Assembly: GCA_029959085.1 (NCBI GenBank)
Contig: JARWIR010000027.1
Location: 1,364,001-1,428,000 of the forward strand
DNA: 64,000 bases
From: Nemophila menziesii
Lineage: Eukaryota; Streptophyta; Magnoliopsida; Boraginales; Hydrophyllaceae
Reading direction: 5' to 3'
The position numbers and the translations under genes were made by a program. A model generated the notes under the pieces. That model was not told the origin of the DNA. It worked only from the letters and a program-made list of their open reading frames with translations, and searched no databases. Of this stretch, positions 59,428 to 64,000 are shown piece after piece (within the stretch, counting starts at the first letter, position 1; each line of letters opens with the position of its first letter).

Positions 59428-60594
59428 AAGCGTGAGGTAACCCGTCGAGCTTAACGACGTTAAACAAAAGCCAATTCATTGTATATTAGCTGAGTTTTTA
59501 AATTTTTGCATTTTAGAATAGTTTGATTTTCGTAATTTTAGTGTTTATTATTAAGAAATGAGGAAGGGTAGTTGTTTTTAATGATTTCAGGGGTAAAAAG
59601 GTCATGAGTTTGGGGTCGATTTGGTGAAAACAGGAGAAAAAGAGGATGGATGTCCAGGAGAAACCGGGAACCCGGTTTCGCAAAACCGGGAACCCGGTTT
59701 TGGTGCTGGTGCCACCCTCTTCAACGCGACACTTGGCGTCTTGGTTCACGACACAGCGTCGGAACCGGGTACCCGGATTTTCGAAACCGGGGACCCGGTT
59801 TTGGTGCTGTGAATTCTGAAAACTTCTGACCCAGCGTTTTGGTGGCCTGCGTTTTCGTGCGTTTTGATTCGCGCCATCGACACAAAACCGGGAACCCGCA
59901 TTTGGCAGAACCGGGTACCCGGTTTCGGAGCTGTAAAAATCCAAAAGTTCTGACCCAGCGTTCTGGGATGCTGCGTTTTGGCGCGTTTTGACTCGCGCCA
60001 TCGAGAAAATCCGGGAACCCGCATTCCACAGAACCGGGTACCCGGTTTCGGCGAGGAAAATCTCTGACCCAGCGTCTTGGGGTCCAGCGTTTTGGTGCGT
60101 TTTGAAAAAAAAAATTAAAAAAAAAATCAATAATTGTTTCTTTCCGCGCCGTCACAGCGACGCGGAACCGGGAACCCGGTTTGCCAAAACCGGGAACCCG
60201 GTTTTGAAGCTGTGATGTCGGTTTTTGAGGCCTTAACCTAGTTTCCTTAGCCTCTTTTGCAAGTCTTTACCTAAAACGCACCAATAGCCTCCCCACCTCC
60301 GAAATTCATCATCCAAAACACTATAAATCATCAATTCCTACCCTCTTTCACCACAAAAACACAAAATCAACTCACCTCCTCTCCAAAATAACATCAAATC
60401 CTTAGTTTTTCCCAAGATTCTTCTTCACCCAACCCTTAAATTAAACCCAATTCTTTCTTCTCCCATCCAAATTAAACAAGACCCATCTCATATTCACCCT
60501 AGTTCTTAAATTCCTAAGCCTCAAAACATCAAAATTCTAAACTTCTTCTCTAAGTTTTTCATTATTTGAAGTTTTGAGTTTGGGGTGAAAAGAG
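59428..60594 (+). other. Non-coding spacer of I between pol and the accessory ORF
   Basis: It contains the post-pol motif (about 59434-59468), a TGAGTTTGGGGT motif (59605-59616), the palindrome array, then a pyrimidine- and A-rich leader and a second TGAGTTTGGGGT (60575-60586) 8 bases before the accessory ATG. Several overlapping ORFs across the array are by-products of its repeats. Confidence 0.75.
59661..60205 (+). repeat. Paired-palindrome array of element I (ACCGGG..CCCGGT type)
   Basis: Five pairs, starting at about 59661/59683, 59762/59783, 59884/59908, 60008/60031 and 60164/60185. Members of a pair start 21-24 bp apart; pairs recur every 101-156 bp (two middle periods 122 and 124). 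Typical members are AACCGGGAACCCGGTT and ACCGGGTACCCGGT. Between pairs TCTGACCCAGCGT and GCGTTTTG segments recur, so the array is a tandem repeat of roughly 123 bp. One more pair lies far downstream at about 62711-62750. Confidence 0.9.
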
Positions 60595-61911
60595 ATGACT
60601 AACAGAACCGGTGATTTTCGAAGAACGACTCCTAGAAGAAAGACCACCATTGGTGGTTCACAAGATCAAGCTATTGAGATTCCTGATTCGCGTCCTAAAC
60701 GAAAAATTGACGAAGTTAAGCTTGATTCTAAAAGAAAAGAAATCACGGGTCACAAGAGAAGATTGATTGATGTGAGTGAAAGTGAAAAGGAACCAGAAGA
60801 GGAAATTGCGAAGAACATTGAGAAAGAAACTGAACAAGAGATTCCGAAAGCACCCGTTCAAAAACCTCCGCGTATGAAGATGTGGGCCCACAAGCCTAAG
60901 AGGGTTTACACTTGTTGGAATACTCAGGTTCGTGAAAGAATTGAATTTTTGAAATTTGGTGAGGAGACGAATTTTCCTAAGGGTATTATGAGTAGTGATT
61001 ACAAGGAATATGCTGTGACATGTGCTAAGTTTGGTTGGAAAGAGTTACAAGAAAGGAAGCTTGAGTTTATTCCTACTTTTGTGCGCGAATTTTACGAAGG
61101 TTTAGCTACCTCCCGTGATGCCATTGATATCCGCAAAAAGGTAGTTCCTTTCTCTATTGAACGTATTCGGAAATCATTGAAACTACCCAACTTTTCTGGA
61201 ACATGCCCCTTCCAAGAAACTCTTAATGACCCTTCTTTTGATTTTGAATCCCTTTGGGGGACCGTGCTTGTTAATCGGACTAGCCCAATTCCTGAAGGTG
61301 AAAGGTATCCTGGACAGTTTTACAGCAGTAGTTTGACACCTTGTGCTAAGGTTTGGTCTCGTTTCATAATACCCACTTTCTTTGGTATTAAACAAACTTC
61401 CGAGTTGAAGAAAGAGCATATATTTGTTATTAAGTGTATTTTGGAGGAGAAACCATTTGATGTTGCTAAGATCATTTATGATACAATCATGGAGTTCGCG
61501 AAATCACCAATGAAACAACAAAATCTGAAGTTTCCTTGTACTATTACTCAGTTGTGTCTAGACGCAAAGATTCCGCGTAAGGACGCAGATATTGATACTG
61601 TTTCAGTTGGTGTGAGTATAGCTTTGAGCACAATCAAGAACATCCATGAAGAAGCAACACGAACTACAAGAAGTCCGAGAACTCCTCAATCAAAGAAAGT
61701 GAAAACTGTACCTGAGTTGGAAGCGAAGATTCAGGTGTTGGAAGAGAATCAGGAGAAGATGATTGCTACCTTGGGAAACGTTACAAAAGAATTGGACCTA
61801 TTGCGAAATTTAATCCTAGGCGTAAATACACTTCAAAACGCGATTTATGATGCTGTTACGCGAGATAAAGGTCCAGAACGCAACACCGATAACCAGCCTC
61901 GCGCTGGTTAG
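60595..61911 (+). CDS. Accessory protein of element I (putative plant transposon protein domain)
   Basis: An intact 438-residue ORF downstream of pol, where Athila elements carry an env-like or accessory gene. The N-terminus (to about 110) is basic with KRK and KRR clusters that could be nuclear-localisation signals. The central part (about 130-330: FVREFYEGL, VVPFSIERI, LTPCAKVWSRFI, CTITQLCLDAKIP) matches the pattern I know from the plant family 'putative plant transposon protein' (Pfam PF20167). The C-terminus (about 370-420) looks like a coiled coil. No signal peptide or membrane segment is visible, so it is not a typical envelope protein. Its function is unknown. It is open although pol of the same element is dead. 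The ATG follows a TGAGTTTGGGGT motif. Confidence 0.82.
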   Translation: MTNRTGDFRRTTPRRKTTIGGSQDQAIEIPDSRPKRKIDEVKLDSKRKEITGHKRRLIDVSESEKEPEEEIAKNIEKETEQEIPKAPVQKPPRMKMWAHKPKRVYTCWNTQVRERIEFLKFGEETNFPKGIMSSDYKEYAVTCAKFGWKELQERKLEFIPTFVREFYEGLATSRDAIDIRKKVVPFSIERIRKSLKLPNFSGTCPFQETLNDPSFDFESLWGTVLVNRTSPIPEGERYPGQFYSSSLTPCAKVWSRFIIPTFFGIKQTSELKKEHIFVIKCILEEKPFDVAKIIYDTIMEFAKSPMKQQNLKFPCTITQLCLDAKIPRKDADIDTVSVGVSIALSTIKNIHEEATRTTRSPRTPQSKKVKTVPELEAKIQVLEENQEKMIATLGNVTKELDLLRNLILGVNTLQNAIYDAVTRDKGPERNTDNQPRAG

Positions 61912-63361
61912 AATACGTTTTCTAAACTTCCCTCATAGTGTAGATTAGTTTAAATGCTTTATTGAGTCTTTTCGATTCGTGGGGACACGACTCATTTTTG
62001 AGTTTGGGGTGGGTTCGTTGCCTCATCCCAGTTTTTATGTGTTATTTTCTTTAGTTGCTTTCAATAAATGAATTTTCGGAGTTGCGTTTGATTGTAGAAA
62101 TTTTTAAATATCCCTTTAAGCATACTTTTGATGAATCTATGATAGTAAATAGTGGACTCTAGGGATTGATATAAAACGCACTTACAATTGCATGCGAACA
62201 TAGGTAATTGATAGGAAAAATTAATGAACAATGCAAATGAAGTAAGCTTGTACTCAAGGAATATGTTTGGTGTGTAGAACGTGAAATCCTAATTAGTAGA
62301 GAACCCACCTAGATATGAACTAAAGACAAGCTATGTACTTAGGAAAATGATAGGGGCAGTTCTTTGTTAGCCATTTGTGCCTTTTTAGCTTTCTATCCCT
62401 TGTATTAATGATTATCCGTCTTAGCCCACTTTGAGCCTTTAGCCTTTTCTTTGTAGCCACGATATAAGCCATTATCCCTTAGATTATTAGGCATGACCAT
62501 ATGACCCGCACTTGAATCACAATCCTGAGACATGTCTCGAGCTTGAGTTTGGGGTGGTGGGACCACTTATGGGGAATTTAATGGGTTGGGATCGATGTGC
62601 TTTGTATTGTAGCACAATTGCAGATGATATATACTTGTAACCCTTTGCCGGGAATGAGAAAAAGTGAAAAAGAAAGAAAAAATGAAAAAATGAAAAATCC
62701 ATACAGTAGGAACCGGGAACCCGGGTTCGTCAAAACCGGGAACCCGGATTGCTTCTGTACACAAAAAAAAGAGAAAAAGAGAAAAGAAAAAAAAAAGGAA
62801 AAAAAAATATATGAATGAATAAAACATCCGGCAAAGTGGAATTTTCTGAAAATCATCTTGTTTATAGTGGGTAGACATGGGACGCTAAATTGTTGCGTAT
62901 ATGGGTGAGTGAGAACATCTTTTTGAGCGTTAACTCAAGCTCGAGGACAATGTTGATGGTAAGAGAGGAGAGAGCCAAAAGCTCACTTTAAATTTACCAA
63001 ATATACATCCACACCCGTCCTTAAGCCAATATTATAACCGTAAAGACCTCGTGATTCCTAAGTGCTTAGTGAATTTATAATTCTGTTGATAGGGAATACA
63101 CTAAGTGGAGCGTTCAAAGCGAGTTAGGATTAATGACCACCCTATAGCCATCATACAGAGATGAGTACAAGTGTAACCTTCAAGCATTGCGACTTTAATT
63201 TTATGATTGAGATTATTTAGGTTTGATGTTGCATGATTAGTGTATGTGTATATTAGTTTCTAGAGTTTGCTATATGAGATTTATTTTGAGAATTGCTTTA
63301 GGGTTTATTTGCTAGCTTCTACTTGTTTATACGCTTACTTCTACCCCTTTGTTTTGTTTTA
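61912..63361 (+). other. 3' non-coding region of element I
   Basis: No supported gene in 1.45 kb. In order: hairpin GATTCGTG-GGGA-CACGACTC (61974-61993); TGAGTTTGGGGT at 61999-62010 and 62544-62555; inverted repeat CTTTGCCGG/CCGGCAAAG (62643-62651 and 62828-62836) enclosing a strongly purine-rich stretch that also holds a palindrome pair (about 62711-62750). An A/T-rich part then leads to the polypurine tract. Confidence 0.75.
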
Positions 63362-63397
63362 CTTTGTCGGGACGACAAAGGTTTGAGTTGGGGGTCT
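63362..63397 (+). promoter_or_regulatory. Polypurine tract and adjacent hairpin of element I
   Basis: Stem CTTTGTCG/CGACAAAG (63362-63369 with 63373-63380, loop GGA), then GTTTGAGTTGGGGGTCT, then the LTR at 63398. Confidence 0.88.
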
Positions 63398-64000
63398 TGA
63401 TGTCTCCCTAATTGTTCTTATTTTCGACCCTTGGGAGACATCATTTTTGGTGTTTATTTAATTAATATGATAGACTTTTGGACTAAATATGCAATAATCC
63501 GGAATTCCCTTTTTATTTCTAGCATTTTTAATTTATTAAACTTTTACGCGTAATATTGGTATTTTTAGTGTTAAGTTTACAGGTTTTAGATGTTAGCTAG
63601 GAGAGGTATCCGAGAAGAAAGTCAAAGATCGTGAATTAGAGTCAAGACTTGAAGACAAATCCCGAAGATATTATTTTTAGAGCTGAAAATCCATTTTCCA
63701 GGCCATAGATTGCTGATTTCGAGGTGCTTAAGCGATGATTTAGCTGTTAACCTTTGAAGAGAAAACATTCCTTATCGAGTTACAAAACTTTAGCAACTGG
63801 AATGAGGTCAATCGGAGTCATAACGCATTAGGAAAAGTCGTTTTAGTGAAGGTGTATCAGCAGTTACGGGATTTTGGGCTTAGAATATGGGCTTGGACAT
63901 TTAATTAGTATTTTATTTTCTGGTCCAAGCCCTAGTACGAATTTATGCTTATAAAAGGAGGTCTGGACTTCTATTTTTCATACAATTCACATTCTGCAAG
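63398..64000 (+). repeat. 3' LTR of element I (first 603 bp)
   Basis: It starts TGATGTCTCCC and follows the 5' LTR to the window end, including the TATA region near 63950. Confidence 0.95.

Larger units (their letters stand above)
52112..64000 (+). mobile_element. Element I: nearly full-length autonomous-type Athila/Tat-like element
   Basis: 5' LTR, PBS, gag-pol, palindrome array, intact accessory ORF, 3' non-coding region, polypurine tract and the first 603 bp of the 3' LTR. About 12.8 kb if the 3' LTR is as long as the 5' one. By eye about 17 differences in the 603 bp shared by both LTRs (near 3%). Left flank ATGAT (52107-52111). Confidence 0.94.

Noticed and set aside
59661..60205. Regularly spaced palindromes resembling a CRISPR array
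   Set aside because: The setting is a plant retrotransposon, spacers are themselves repeated, no cas genes are near, and the pair design does not fit repeat-spacer units.
59513..60215. Several overlapping ORFs of 63-205 codons on both strands
   Set aside because: They all run across the tandem palindrome array, are rich in PGTR/PGSR-like repeats on every frame, and match nothing else; open only because of the repeat.
60595..61911. Envelope gene of an Athila-type retrovirus
   Set aside because: No signal peptide, no membrane segment, no cleavage-site pattern; the central part fits the PF20167-like plant transposon protein instead.

Overview
This window looks like plant nuclear heterochromatin, most likely from an angiosperm. 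I found no host gene in it. Almost every base can be assigned to LTR retrotransposons nested inside one another. The main lineage is Ty3/gypsy, Athila/Tat-like: a primer-binding site matching plant tRNA-Asp, a DLGAS-type protease, an FMDD reverse transcriptase, LTRs of about 1.5-1.65 kb bounded by TGATGTCTCC and ACCA, and a 'putative plant transposon protein' ORF downstream of pol. There is also one Ty1/copia Sirevirus, one Helitron and one hAT-like MITE. Elements are called A to I here.

Nesting (TSD = target-site duplication). The outermost remnant is G (+), of which only 45627-45887 (gag) is visible. D (+, old, non-autonomous) sits in G's gag. D is interrupted by B (-, LTR 7559-9050, itself interrupted by A, 1-7424), by Sirevirus F (+, 12126-19749, TSD TCCTC), by E (-, 20823-28989, TSD CTTGT), by C (-, 29465-39439, TSD ATATA), by a hAT-like MITE (39897-40510, TSD TATGTGTG), and, inside its 3' LTR, by a Helitron (-, 40728-44082, between A and T). 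To the right, H (+, 45888-52111) also sits in G's gag. H is cut in its integrase by I (+, 52112 to beyond 64000), an almost complete autonomous-type element. By eye the two LTRs of F differ at about 1 site, those of C at about 10, the overlapping parts of those of I at about 17 in 603 bp, and those of E at many sites. This gives a relative age order of F < C < I < E.

Coding state. A encodes gag-protease-RT-RNaseH-integrase interrupted by only two TGG-to-TGA stops. H and I have several frameshifts and stops, but I keeps an intact 438-residue accessory ORF. C has an uninterrupted 930-residue gag-protease protein joined directly to an integrase-tail-like module. It lacks RT, RNase H and the integrase core. 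Relics D and E have the same layout, so this looks like a non-autonomous lineage that would depend on relatives such as A, H or I. F has open gag and pol frames separated by two stops.

The most unusual signals are non-coding. (1) Arrays of paired short palindromes, with starts 20-24 bp apart, lie downstream of the coding region in D, E, C and I, each family with its own palindrome sequence. The Sirevirus LTR carries the same design, with the same core as D. (2) A hairpin just before the 3' polypurine tract shows three compensatory base-pair changes between elements. (3) An inverted repeat at the LTR 5' edge covaries at its last pair. (4) A G-rich polypurine-like motif recurs downstream of pol. 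(5) An antisense LTR fragment lies inside C and could give C a fold-back transcript. All ages and family names rest on reading the sequence alone.
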